A DNA stretch of 64,000 bases, from positions 203,073,273-203,137,272 of the forward strand of contig JAUPFV010000002.1 of the NCBI GenBank assembly GCA_036936605.1, read 5' to 3'. The stretch is from Limnanthes douglasii subsp. nivea. Lineage: Eukaryota > Streptophyta > Magnoliopsida > Brassicales > Limnanthaceae. A program made the position numbers and the translations under genes. Positions 11,592 to 22,985 of the stretch are shown here, piece after piece. Below the pieces are notes generated by a model, which searched no databases, had not been told where the DNA came from, and worked only from the letters and a program-made list of their open reading frames with translations. The stretch's first letter is position 1; the number at the start of each line of letters is the position of its first letter.

Positions 11592-12552
11592 CCATCGCAA
11601 TCTGAAACCGTAAATGGACCTCCCCCTGATGAATTCGATATGTGTGGTCTTTTTATATTAAATTTGGAAAAGTAATGGTTTATTTTATCTCAATAATCTA
11701 GTTCATTTTTTCCGGTCGTGGTTTCTCTATTTGCTTGCTTTGGTTTAAAAAAACAGTTGCATATTGATAATTGCTTAGAACTGAATTTGATATTAATTTA
11801 TACTATTATATATATTTACTATATAAATGTATTTTTGGTGTTATAAATAGAGGAAAATTCAAATTAGGTTAGATTGAATAGCTCTTTAAGAACCTACAGA
11901 AATGATGGAAACTAATCTGATCAAATAAACTCTTGCTCTATTTTTCTTTTAACAATTCTTTTTCTCAAATTAAAGTTGCTACAAATACTTAATTATACGT
12001 AGATATATCATCTGTGTTTTCAACTACAACATTTACTATAAACTACTTCGTTGAACTGATCTAGGATAGAAAAAACTCTTTTGAGGCGGGATCGTTTTGG
12101 ACTTGAAAATCGTACGGTGTATGTTCTTAGAAATATGATATATAAATGTTTGTAAGACAAATTATGATAATTTTTTTTATTGATTTACTAAAATGAACCT
12201 TCATTATTGTTTTATGGAGCTGTTTGTGAGCTCATTAATAGCTGTTTGTGAGCAGCTTTAAATGCGCTATCTAGGTACTGAGGCTCAACCTAAACATCTG
12301 GCTAAAGCTTGGTCTGGAACATTTTGTATTATTAATTTTGAGCCTGAACTTAAAAAACGAAGCTTGTGCCGATCTTGAACTCAAGCTAAACGACCGCAGC
12401 TATCCTTAGGATTCACCATTTTAATTGTCATATAAGAACCCAATTGATTGTGAATTGTATGTTTATAATACAAAAATAACATTATTATACCGAAAATCTT
12501 GCTGTTGTTGAAGTAATCTGATGTTGATTTATCATTTTTTTATGGCTTGCAG
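11592..12552. other. AT-rich DNA, probably intron of the polymerase-like fragment
   Basis: No exon is recognised. Near 12230-12400 there are GAGCCTGAACTT/AGCTTG-type words, common in degenerate plant transposons. The polymerase-like exon after 12552 shows that this stretch was probably intronic. Confidence 0.35.
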
Positions 12553-12644
12553 AGAGTTAAGACTTTCAGAATAGCTGAATTTTCCTTGCTTGGTCTAATC
12601 AGGAACAACAATGTTCGTGTCAAGGATACAACGTTTTCTTCAAG
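12553..12644 (+). pseudogene. DNA polymerase delta catalytic subunit-like exon
   Basis: A 92-bp segment bounded by a 3' splice site (TTGCAG, ends 12552) and a 5' splice site (CAAG/GTAACC at 12645). It is open in one frame and reads RVKTFRIAEFSLLGLIR, then NNNVRVKDTTFSSR. I recognise this as the polymerase delta exonuclease-domain segment that directly follows the one encoded at 8319, so order and strand agree. The exon is still open, but its partner is frame-broken and no later exons were seen downstream, so the locus is a fragment. It may be a decayed host gene or a piece moved by a transposon. Confidence 0.7.
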
Positions 12645-13029
12645 GTAACCATAAATAATTATTTTTGCATGATATCTATTTTTGGTTCTCTTTGCCTGTT
12701 TCTATTCGTATCCTATTGAAATAATAGTATCAAGCTTTTCGTGTTATCTGCAGATTTCTATTGTCTTTACTTATCGAACGAAATAAAGTGCTTATAAATT
12801 GCAAGTATTATAGATTTTTTAAGCAATTCTCATAGGTTGAACAAGATGATGAATAGATTCCTTACTATGCGTTTGGTCTTATTTTGAGATTTCATTGGCT
12901 CATAAGCCACCGAAAAGTGAAATGTGAATATCAAACCGAATATTTGTATTAGCATTTTGCTGGCTATAGTGATTAGACCAATGACGATAATGCTATATTT
13001 TTAGTTTTCGAATAATAAAATATAGCTAT

Positions 13030-13330
13030 ATAGCGATGCAGTTTTTTTTAATTCATTAAATTTAACAACGGATTTACAATGGCTATCACAACAAATATTC
13101 TGGATGGCAACGAGGTTTACAACAACGGACACACTGACAAAACAAATCTTGCAACAATGTGACCTCGTTACATCCGGATCAAAATTTTGCAACGACGCTC
13201 GTTGCAAGTTTCTGGAAAAAGACTTTCGGTGGCAACTGAATTTGGTTAATCACCCCACTTAGCACAACTGATGCTTCGGGTCTCTAATGCGTTGCAAAAT
13301 GTTTTTTGCAACGGTATCGAATCGTCCTTC
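13030..13330. repeat. GCAACG/CGTTGC-rich block
   Basis: The words CAACGG, GCAACGAGG, GCAACGACG, GTTGCAAG and GTTGCAAAATG recur in both orientations over about 300 bp. Blocks like this are typical of the subterminal zones of plant CACTA-type elements, but no CACTA termini or 3-bp target duplication were found, so the family is only suggested. Confidence 0.3.
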
Positions 13331-13650
13331 TCTGCCCGTTATAAAAGTTAGTTATATCAGATGATAATAGTATGCTGATTCAATATATTGAGTAGTTATT
13401 TACATGAGATAGGAAATTTTTTGTTTAAACAACTCTAGTTTATATATTTTGAATTTGTAGAACTATTTTCAAGTTCCGACTCGAGCTTGAGCTCTCTCTT
13501 ACCGAGGTTCATGTAAATGTTTTCAAAAAATTCTTATGCAGATCTATTAAAAGTCATTACGAGTTTGGTTAATGTATATGAGAGAATATGACATTTTTGG
13601 GCTCTGCAGATTTACAATGTATATCGGGTCATAGTAGTATACTGACTTAA

Positions 13651-13822
13651 TATCTGCAACACGTATTTAAATCAGATTTGATAATTTTGTTTAAACAATT
13701 AAATTAGTTAATCAAAAGTATATTTATACCCAAAAATATCTGCAACATGTATTTAAATCAGATTTGATAATTTTGTTTAAACAATTAAATTAGTTAATCA
13801 AAAGTATATTCATACCCAAAAA
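13651..13822 (+). repeat. 86-bp direct tandem duplication
   Basis: TATCTGCAACACGTATTT... starting at 13651 recurs from 13737 with only a few changes; the two copies are adjacent and 86 bp each, with the motif TTTAAACAATTAAATTAG in both. It is non-coding. Confidence 0.85.
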
Positions 13823-14616
13823 TAACTCTAATTTGTAGGGTATGACGATTTGTAAAATATGTTGTCCAATTTTTGGATTCTTCTTTTCAGAGGATGCTCA
13901 AGAAAGCGAATTTTTTTACTTGGATCAGCCTTTCGCTTGGGTTTTTAAAATTTTGGAGCGATGATTTTGAAGACATGGTGACTTTGGCCAATATCGTGCC
14001 AAGCGTGTATGTTTCTGAACCCAAATGTTTTATTTTTTTGTATGTTAAGCTGGAATCTAGAAAAAATAAATTTAGAAGTTTTTAAATCAGGAACCAATAG
14101 TTTGCATTAATAACGACCCTTGTTTACGTTTTTGTTATTGCAGGTAAATACTACCCTCTAGTAAGTAGGGTCGCTATGACCTAATCCAATTACAGAACAA
14201 CCTCCTGAGAAATTCAAAGTTTTTTACACTTGTATAATTTAATTATATATAAACTAAAGTAAAAAAAGGTTTACTGTATAATTAATATATATATATATAT
14301 ATATAAATTCCTTTCTTTTACTCATTAACCCGAATTAATTTGTATGAAGTTACCATATCTCGTTTGGTTTCGGAATAGTTATGGATCCATATCATATTTA
14401 GTTGTGGGCCTAATATATTTATTTCCTATTTAATCAATTTAAATAAATAAAATTATATTAAGTCGTAGTGACACATGTACAATCTAAACAGTGATATTAG
14501 GATAAATACATTTTCGGGTGTACTTTTCTCTTAAAAAACATGACACCTTCTTTCCCTGTCTTTAGGGGTGGCAAATGGTTCTGGAACCACGGTTCAAAGC
14601 TGACAATCTGCTTATG

Positions 14617-14780
14617 AACTGACGGTTTAAATGCGAAACTGGCCCATTCGGACTGCATATTGGCAGGACCGCAAACCATTAGAACCGCCAGACCGCCAGG
14701 ACCGCATAAGGAGTAAACTGGCAGGACCGCAACCCGCCAGGACCGCAACTCGTCAGGACTGCGAAACCACGGTTTATTTG
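14617..14780 (+). repeat. hAT left subterminal repeat block
   Basis: CGGTTTAAATGCGAAACTGG is followed by several GGCAGGACCGC / CGCCAGGACCGCA units. The block is repeated in the same orientation, not inverted, near the right end (17400-17570). Repeated short words near the ends are where hAT transposases typically bind. Confidence 0.75.
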
Positions 14781-15439
14781 TAAAAAACTGCGGTTTATTG
14801 GTAAATATTATAAATGTTTTATTTATTTTATAACCAAAATGTTATATTTAAAAAATATCGAGATATTGCATATTATTATAGAATTATTATTATATTTTGG
14901 TTAATATTAATTTGTTTTGGTTATTAATATTTTAAGTGTTGTAATTATTATATAGTCCAAAATTTTAAATATTACTTATGTTATTATCACATTTTGAATA
15001 TTATTACGGGAGACTTACGTAATGATCTAAAATTTGTCTCTATTTACCTAAGCATACCCCAATAGATCCATTTTACAAATAGATCCAACCCATTTAAAAA
15101 AAAGAATCAATTATCAATAAAAACAAAACAATTACATTCCCAAATTAAAATATTTAACCCCAATTTCAAAATCAATTCTTTCTCCTCAAACTTTTTTTTG
15201 TCATATTATCAAATTCATTAAGGGTAAAATTGTATTTAAAATTTAAATTTGGACTAATAGATAAATAAAATCATATTTTGGTAGATATTGGTAAAATCTA
15301 TTTGAGGCTGGACTTATTAGTAAATTGGATACGTTTTTTTTACCCAATTGGTATAAATCTCTATTACTATTATGTTTTTAGATCTAATATTAGTAGTGTT
15401 GATTTTAATATTACAAACCAAAACTATATCTTATCATGT

Positions 15440-16140
15440 TAAAATATCACAAATTCTATGGTTATAATTTTAATATTACATTTTGATTACTATTGTGATT
15501 TGGTTTTAAATATTACAAGTGTTTGTTATTATTTTTTAAACCAAAATCATATTTTATCATGCAAAAATATTACAAATTATATTTTTATAATTTTAATATT
15601 ACATTTTGAATTTTATTATTGTGATTTGGTTTTAAATATTACAAGTGTTATTTACTATTTTTAAGTTATATTGTTATAATTTTAATATGACATTTTGAAT
15701 TTTATTATTGTGATTAGGTTTTAAATATTACAAGTGTTATTTGTTATTTTTAAGTTATATTGTTATAATATTAATTTTACATTTTGAATTTATTATTGTG
15801 ATTTGGTTTTAAATATTACAAGTGTTATTTGTTATTTTTAAGTTATATTGTTATAATTTTAATATTACATTTTGAATTTTATTATTGTGATTTGGTTTTA
15901 AATATTACAAGTATTATTTATTATTTTTAAGTTATATTGTTATAATTTTAATATTACATTTTGAATATTATTATTGTGATTTGGTTTCAAATATTACAAA
16001 TGTTATTTATTATTTTTTAAACCAAAATCATATTTTATCATGGTAAAAGATTACAAGTTATATTGTTATAATTTTAATATTAACTTCTGAATTTTATTAT
16101 TGTAATTTTAATAATGATTATAAAATTATTATTACATTTT
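15440..16140 (+). repeat. AT-rich tandem array inside hAT element
   Basis: A unit containing TTGTTATAATTTTAATATTAC and TTGTGATTTGGTTTTAAAT recurs about seven times. Starts of the TTGTTATAAT word at 15671, 15760, 15848 and 15937 give an 88-89-bp period; the first and last intervals are about 120 bp because those units keep an extra AACCAAAATCATATTTTATC segment. The 68-codon open frame at 15458 is only a translation of the array. Confidence 0.85.
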
Positions 16141-16491
16141 GGTTAGTATTAATTTGTTTTGGTTATCACAAACATCATTAATAACAAGTGAAAATTAGAA
16201 TTAAATAACTTGATAAATTAAAATTAAAAGAACTAATTTAAATTACTATAACAATTAAATAACTTGATAAATTATACGAAGCTCTTAATTGAGCTATTAT
16301 AATGTTATCCCAACATTATTTAAGTGTTTTTATCAAATAGAAACAATTTGCGAAAAAAAATCAAACAATTCCGAAAGTAGGACTACAATATGTAAAATAA
16401 GAAATTTGAGTTTTCTAGAATATTTAGAACAAGTAGACAGATTTAGAGAGACATAGAGAGGAGTATATGAATTTATGGTTTTGGATTTGGG

Positions 16492-16515
16492 GTCTCCTCT
16501 ATTTATAGAGGAGAC
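16492..16515. other. Perfect 10-bp inverted repeat around TATTTATA
   Basis: GTCTCCTCTA, a TTTA loop, then TAGAGGAGAC. The loop region also reads as a TATA-like word. It lies inside the hAT element; a remnant of the ancestral transposase promoter is possible but unproven. Confidence 0.6.
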
Positions 16516-17319
16516 AAAAAAAACGAAAAAAAAATTCCGGACTTTTGAATTTTTATTTTTTATTTTTTTTTTTAGAATTTTTTTTTAGAATTTTTTTTAA
16601 CAACTATGTTTCAAGAAGTGTTTGTTTTGCTTTTTTTTTATTAAATGTTATTTAAATCACTTTCACTTTCAATTTTTATTTTGTTATTTACAAGTAATTT
16701 AAGTTTATGCATATAATTATACAATTCTAAAAAATTTAAATTTAAACTTCTAATATTGAATAGTTCGAAAATACAATAAACTATATAATTCATCTAACCA
16801 TAAACACTTCAAGCTTGAAATAATCTAAAAATCACCTAATAATTTAAAATTATAATACAATTATATGTCTAATAGGTATATATTATTTAATATGTACATA
16901 ATATTAAATATAACATCTTAAATATCTAGTATGTTCAAACAATATACAAATTATTTTACAATTATATTGTTTACGATATCTTGTTTAAGACAATCAAATT
17001 TTTATTTTTATATTTTTACAATTATTGAAAGTTGTAATCAAAATACAAGTAGATGTATATATTTTATTTAATATGTACATAATATTAAATAAAATATATT
17101 AAATACATAAATATAAATATATAATCAAACGTATCAAAATCAAATTACAATTATTTTTTTAGAATGTAATTGATTGATTATAAAATTTCGATTAAAATGA
17201 TAAAATATTTAAATTAAAATACATGAAATAGCATAATTAACTCGTGTATATGGTACCTATCTCAATTATTGAAATTAGATTTAATTAACACTTACAAATT
17301 AATTTTAAATAACATTATA

Positions 17320-17570
17320 AAAAACGGTTCTTAAATGGTTTGGCTGGTGGTTTGAACTAATAAACGGTTCTTAAATGGTTTGTTTGGTGGTTTGAACTAG
17401 CGGTTTAACTGCGATGAACTAATAAACGGTTCTTAAATGGTTGTTTGGTGGTTTGAACCGGCGGTTTAACTGCGAAACTGACCCATTAAGACTGCAAACT
17501 GGCAGGACCGCATAAAGAGCAAACTGGCAGGACCGCAACTCGCCAAGACCGCAACCCGTGGTTCTGATTT
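17320..17570 (+). repeat. hAT right subterminal repeat block
   Basis: Three near-identical units of AAACGGTTCTTAAATGG with TGGTGGTTTGAAC lie at 17325-17460, followed by GGCAGGACCGCA units directly repeating the left block. The right inverted terminus follows at 17599-17614. Confidence 0.75.
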
Positions 17571-17622
17571 AAACGGTTCCGATGGTTCACGGTTCAGACC
17601 GTTTGCCACCCCTATCTGTCTT

Positions 17623-18559
17623 TACGAATCCTATTTAAGTTTAAATCTTAAACACCCTTAAAGAAGTCTTCTGGTTTCAGCATGGGCAAAGTGATTTCGT
17701 TTTATTTTGTTTGTTCTCTCGATCTGCTATAATTTTGTTTTTTAAACCAAATTCTTCTCGAGGGAAAGGTTAGTTTATTTATCTAGTTTTTGGATTTTAA
17801 TTTTTTTGTGTTCTCCCTTTTATTCTTTCTAAATTAGATTTTAATGTTTGGATTATTTTAAAAGTTTTTATTTCAAAGTTTAAAAATGTTTATTGTATAA
17901 ATTTATATTATTCCGAGAATTTGTTAAGGTCTAACCGTACGAGCATCAGTACAGGTTCCACGGGTGTGATATGGTTATCCATATTTAATTTTTCTTTAGA
18001 GAAGGAAAATAAAATTGGACAAGACTTGTGGTTATTGGCATCACACATCAATCAAGGAATCAAGTATTTTTATTTATTTTTATTTATTATTATGATTTTT
18101 ATTAGGTATAATTAAGATTTTTTAAATTTAATTATAAATTTTTTAAATTTATTTTAATAAAAAAAATTATCAGTTGCATATTAGATGGTTACAAATAAAA
18201 AAATTAACAATAAAATAAATTTCGATAGACATGTAATAATTAATGACAAAATTAAATTTTCTAATTATTTTTAAAATATCTTTTATATTTTTTCATAATA
18301 GACTATATTATTTTATTTTATTTTCTTTTAAATAGTTGATTTTACGAGTAAAACAAATATTGACTAAAATATTTTGCTATTATATATATTATTTATTTCT
18401 TAAAACCAATTAATAGATATATTTATAATATATAATTATTTAGAAAGTTATAAATTAAATTTAGGCATATGGAAATTAAAGATAATATAATATTTTATAG
18501 TATCTAAAAATTTATTGTACATATACACTAAATCTTAATTTATTGGTTTGTATCAGGGC
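17623..18559. other. AT-rich DNA, no gene seen
   Basis: No domain or RNA gene was recognised. A 64-codon frame at 17921-18115 ends in AT-run codons and has no family resemblance. Confidence 0.4.
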
Positions 18560-18722
18560 AGTAAAAAAATTTGAAAAATCTGATATCCGACGGAAATATT
18601 CGATATCGAATCGGAAAAGAACTAATAATATCCGTATTCGAAAGAAACAGATAATATTCGTATCCGAAAATAGCGAATATGGATATAGCCATATCCGTAT
18701 CCGAAATATCCGATATCCGAAA
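18560..18722. repeat. GATATCCGA-rich repeat tract
   Basis: ATATCCGA, TCGGATA, ATTCGTATCCGAAA and similar words alternate on both strands over about 160 bp. This is a common low-complexity motif of plant transposon ends. The 63-codon frame through it is rich in Arg, Ile and Ser for that reason and is not a gene. Confidence 0.55.
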
Positions 18723-18771
18723 TTTTATAAATAAATAAATATATTATTTATTTAAGTATGTTTTTTAGCTA

Positions 18772-19060
18772 TCCCACATGGTAAAAGGAAAAAAAATTAC
18801 TAACAAAGCTGGCCATAAATATGGAGGGTTGCTTCTCTAAAGATGGTATCTTATCCAACATCTAAAGTTTGAAAAAGAATTTCTACCAAACTGTTTATAA
18901 AACAATGGTGACTTTTTTAAATAAGTATTTTTTTTAGTCTTATCCCACATCTAAAATCTGAAAAAGAATTGCTATCAATTCTTCTATAAAAGAAATAGTG
19001 GCTTTCTAAATAATTATATTTTTCTTAATCTTATTCGACATCTAAAATGGGGATATAAAT
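18772..19060 (+). promoter_or_regulatory. Three tandem snRNA-promoter-like blocks (USE plus TATA)
   Basis: The word TCCCACAT or a near match begins at 18772, 18854 (TCCAACAT) and 18943. Each is followed after 34-35 bp by a TATA-like word (CATAAATA at 18814, TATAAA at 18896 and at 18985). Plant snRNA genes use an upstream element RTCCCACATCG and a TATA box, with the longer spacing used by RNA polymerase II. The blocks repeat every 80-90 bp; a fourth, partial copy lies near 19035. No snRNA body was recognised downstream, so these are promoter-like repeats, not proven promoters. Confidence 0.4.
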
Positions 19061-20965
19061 TTGATATCAGGTACATTGGCAAAAAATTTAGTTGAAATTC
19101 TGATATTCGGACTAATAGTGAAATTAGTTTAAAAATTTAGTGAAATTAGTTTAAAAATTTAGTTAAAATTCTGATATTCGAATCGATATTATTCATATGC
19201 TCTAGTATTTTAATTTTTTATATTAATATTTGTTAATCATTTGATTAATTTTTAATTTTCTTTTATAACATTAATAAATAATATAGTTTTTTATATTGTT
19301 TCATTTAATGCACTTGCGATCTTAAAGATATTTTAATAAATAAAAAAGTTATTTTTTAATTATTTTTTAATATATAGACTATCGTTAAGATGAAAATTGG
19401 GCATTAGGCATAGAATGAACCAGGTAGTTTTTTTAAAAGTTATATTGGTTTTCTCTTTCCTGATTTCAAAATTTGTTTTAAAAACTTATATTTTATCTAG
19501 GTGGATTGTTAGATTGTTTACTATTTCCATCTATTTATATTCGATTGATTCAGAATTTATTTAGTTTTATTTAACTACTTTTATGAGAGATATACACCCT
19601 CCATCAAATATTAATAACGGGGTAATTGTTTCTCTCATTTAATTAATATTGAAGGCAATAGATATATTTTTATAATATATAATTATGTGTTAAGTTATAA
19701 ATTATGAAAATTAGGATATATGAAAATTGAAAATACTATAATATATATATATATATTTTAAGTGATTCGTTTTTGTTTTTTATTTATATTTTTAATATTA
19801 AATTTTATTGATCATTTTATTCTTTTTCAGTTTTCTTTTATAACTTAACATATATGATTTTTTTATAGATTCTCGTACCATTTTATCAATATACAATAAT
19901 ACATAAAGTGTAATACATAAAGTGCGATGTGATATTTGTTTTAAAATACGAGATATGAGAATTTTCAGAACAATGTTATAGTTCCCTCGGTAATAAACGA
20001 AATATTTAATCGGAATATTTTAGTGAATACCATATCATCATACGAATAAATTTCTATTAAGAGTATATAAATGTTAGTTCTTGGTACTTAAAATCTTTGT
20101 GAACTTTATCGATTATCAATGAAGTAAGTAACATTATTTCTTAGTTGAATATACATACAAATATTTATAAAAATAGTTTATTCATGTTTCTTATTTTTTT
20201 TATGCAAAGATAATTACAAGGAATTTGAGAAGTCATTGAAGGTGGAAAACCCTTTTGAAGAAAAAGGGGTAAGAAAAAGTTTTCCCTTAGGCAAAAGCTA
20301 TTTTTAAATTATTATCGTTGAACAATGATACTAATTAATTTTCTATTAAAAATGCAGTTTGATGTAGCTGAAATTATAGACAACTCTTCGGTTTGGATAG
20401 TTGAAGATTTAGGGCAGTTGAAGATTTACAAACAACCACATTCTGATTTCGATTAAGAGTGATAACCGATATCTCAAAAAAAAAATTAATTTAGAGGTAG
20501 AGAGGAGATAACAACCACCAAAGGAAAAAAAATATAAAAGATATATTCATGATCAAAGTTACAACCACAGAAAGAGGAAAAGGGAAAAAACATAAAAGAT
20601 ATATTCATGATCAATGTTATATTCGTTATCGTTTTTAGTCTCCATATAGTTCATGTCATTTAACCATAGTTAAAGATTTACTACAGTTTTCTATAATGCC
20701 TCAAACTTGAAGATGAGACAATAATTTAATTTAAGGCAGGAGATAACAACCATAGAGAAAAAAAGTACATTCATTATCATTTTTAGTCTCAATTTATCCT
20801 TTTTAGGTGGAAAGGATCATAGAAAAAATGCGAGACCTGTTAGTTTAGACATGTTTATGTATGTTTGTAATTTGTTTTTTGTATTTTCTCTATGTTTGTA
20901 AAACAATTTTGTGGTTATTTATGTTTTAGGTTGTAAAATGAATATTTGTAGTTTTTGGTTATGTT
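19061..20965. other. AT-rich DNA, short local repeats only
   Basis: No coding sequence was recognised. ATAAAAGATATATTCATGAT occurs at 20534 and again 58 bp later at 20592, and related GAGATAACAACCA words recur to 20760. Confidence 0.4.
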
Positions 20966-21376
20966 TGATGAGTCCGGATTTTATCACCACTCTTTGTGAG
21001 AACCAGACAGGGGCAATTCGGACAACATCCACCTAACCGGACAGGGGCAGTTCGGACAACCTCCACTCACTAAACTGTCCGAATAGAACTAAAGTATTAA
21101 AAACTTAACCACTTTGTAACTAAACTAATTACTTGCTTACTTAAACTAATGGGTCTTTAAACTCGATCCGAATCCATTTAACACAACCCGAAAGCCCATG
21201 TGACCCAAAAAATAAGGGTATAAATACCCAACCACCTGCATTAAATGAGGGTAATGAAAATTAAATACAACCAGGCAGCTCAATTCTCCCTCTACACTCT
21301 ATCCAAACATTAAACACCTTCAAAATACCACAAACCTCTGGACAAAATTACCCTCACACGAAAATAAACCTCACCA
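20966..21376 (+). repeat. Tat A 5' LTR
   Basis: 411 bp, TGATGAGTCCGGA...CCTCACCA, homologous to the two 378-bp LTRs of Tat B. A TATA box (TATAAATA, 21219-21226) sits between GGG and CCC arms (GGGTATAAATACCC), a feature also seen in the Tat B LTRs. It is followed by AATTTGCGACCACAGTGGGAG, where Tat B has a TGG-starting primer-binding site. The matching tRNA was not identified. Confidence 0.9.
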
Positions 21377-21449
21377 AATTTGCGACCACAGTGGGAGCAC
21401 GACGGTGCGTGAATCTAGCATTCAAAACCATCAGAAAAAACCAGTTCGG

Positions 21450-22985
21450 ATGAATCCTAACGTGCAAGAAATACCACCAGCTTTGGCAGAAGTGGTGGGT
21501 GAAAATGATGAATACACGATCGAGGAGCGTGATAGATTGAGAGTTCAAATAGAGGCTCTGAGGGCAGAAAGGGTAAAAATGGGCATAAAAGAAAAGTCTA
21601 AAGCGTCAGTAGCTCATCATACTGACAATCCAAGGGAACATGAGTCCTCAAAAACCCATGTGAGCACGAAAAAGACTCAGGCTAGCTCAAAAAAGTCTCA
21701 CCGGTCTAAGCCGGTGGAGAGCTCTGATTCAGACTCAAAATCTTCCAGCAGCTCCTCAGGCGAAGATGGAGTCGAATAATCCCTGTCATCCAGCAGTGAT
21801 GAATGCCGTTCGAAAAAGAAACAAAAGTTAGTCAAAATATATTCAAGAAAAAGGGATAGGCATGGAAAGTTAAAGAGGCATATATGCAAAGGATTGTCTC
21901 ATAGCCGGAATCACGTAGATCGGATGGTGATGGATCCTTTTGCCTTCCATGATGAACCAGGTATCTTTGAAACTCCTAATGAGGATACCGTCTTCAGTCG
22001 TGGCCGGAATTGGAGAAAATCTCCATTGTCCTCCAAGATTCTGTCAAGGAACCTTCCTAAGAGGTTTGACAGTACAAAAATGGAAAAATACGATGGCAGT
22101 AAAGACCCGGACAACCACTTGGAACAGTTCAAAAATTTAATGATGAATTTTGATGATGACGACAAGTTTCTTTGTAGAGCATTCTCCCAATCATTTACCG
22201 GGAGTGCCTTGAAGTGGTATAACAGTTTGCCACAAGGCTGCATCAAAAATTTCAATACTTTTTGGGTGGCTTTTCGAAGACAGTTTGTTGGAAGCAAGGA
22301 GGTAAAGGGAAATGAAGACACAATTATTCATTGTGCCCAAGAACCAAACGAATCTCTAAAAGAATACATAAGTCTCTTTGTAAACACTAAAAATGGGTTG
22401 GTTGATTGCTTTGAACAACTAGCAATAGCTTCTCTGAGGCAGGGCTTAAACCATGGAAACTTGGCTGATTCAGTAACCAGAAAAAATGCCATGACATGGG
22501 GAGGCTTGCTGAATCAGGTCGGAAAGCAGATCAATGTAGATGAAACAAAGAAAACTAGGGTGAACAGGCAGGTGAGGTCTGCTCCGGTTGTACCAAATCC
22601 AAACCAAAACCAGTACGGGAACAAGGCTAGGGAGGCCGGGCAGAGTCATAACAGAGCCAAGGCTTAGTCTCAGCCAGCTGCTCCAGCACATAGTCAACAA
22701 TCTAGAAATAAACGAGGACCTTGGGTTCAACCGGAGTGGTTTGCAGAATTAAAAGAAAACGTAGCCACAATTTACGACAAAACAAAGGAGGAAGTACATT
22801 ATAGAAGGCCGGCTGCGTTACAATATCCTAGGGAGAGCCGTAACAATTGTTTCTGTCAGTATCATAATTATACTGGTCACACCACCGAGGATTGTATTTC
22901 TTTGAAGCAAGAAGTCCAGAATTTGATTGAAAGAGGAAAGTTGGGAGCATATGTTAAGAGAAGAGGAGGAAATATGCCTGATAAC
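21450..22985 (+). pseudogene. Tat A gag (capsid and zinc knuckle)
   Basis: The first ATG in the pol frame is 21450. An acidic/serine-rich N-terminus with a coiled segment (EERDRLRVQIEALRAERV) precedes the retrotransposon gag core at about 22085-22560 (DPDNHLEQF, ALKWYNSLP, FRRQFVGSK, SLRQGL). A C-x2-H-x4-H-x4-C knuckle lies at 22854-22895 (CQYHNYTGHTTEDC). Two in-frame stops, TAA at 21777 and TAG at 22665, interrupt it; the reading frame is otherwise continuous into pol, so gag and pol were one open frame. In intact elements Gag forms the cytoplasmic particle. Confidence 0.85.

Larger units (their letters stand above)
12645..14554. other. AT-rich DNA without recognised genes
   Basis: The remaining polymerase-like exons were looked for and not found. 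The region contains the GCAACG-rich block (13030-13330) and an 86-bp tandem duplication (13651-13822). The 70-codon frame at 13873-14085 shows no domain. Confidence 0.35.
14563..17614. mobile_element. Non-autonomous hAT-like element
   Basis: The ends are TAGGGGTGGCAAATGG and, inverted, TAGGGGTGGCAAACGG. They are flanked by an 8-bp target duplication with one mismatch: CCTGTCTT at 14555-14562 and TCTGTCTT at 17615-17622. An 8-bp duplication and a (T/C)AGGGGTGGCAAA terminus are standard for plant hAT elements. The 3,052-bp interior encodes no transposase; it holds subterminal GGCAGGACCGC repeats, an AT-rich tandem array and AT-rich filler. It would have needed transposase from elsewhere. Confidence 0.85.

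Noticed and set aside
15458..15664. 68-codon plus-strand open frame
   Set aside because: It is a direct translation of the AT-rich tandem array inside the hAT element; the peptide repeats with the DNA unit.
18543..18734. 63-codon Arg/Ile-rich frame
   Set aside because: It is produced by the GATATCCGA repeat tract; no domain and no start context.
21354..21889. Minus-strand frames over the Tat A gag start
   Set aside because: They overlap the conserved gag frame and lack homology; they arise from the composition of the gag sequence.
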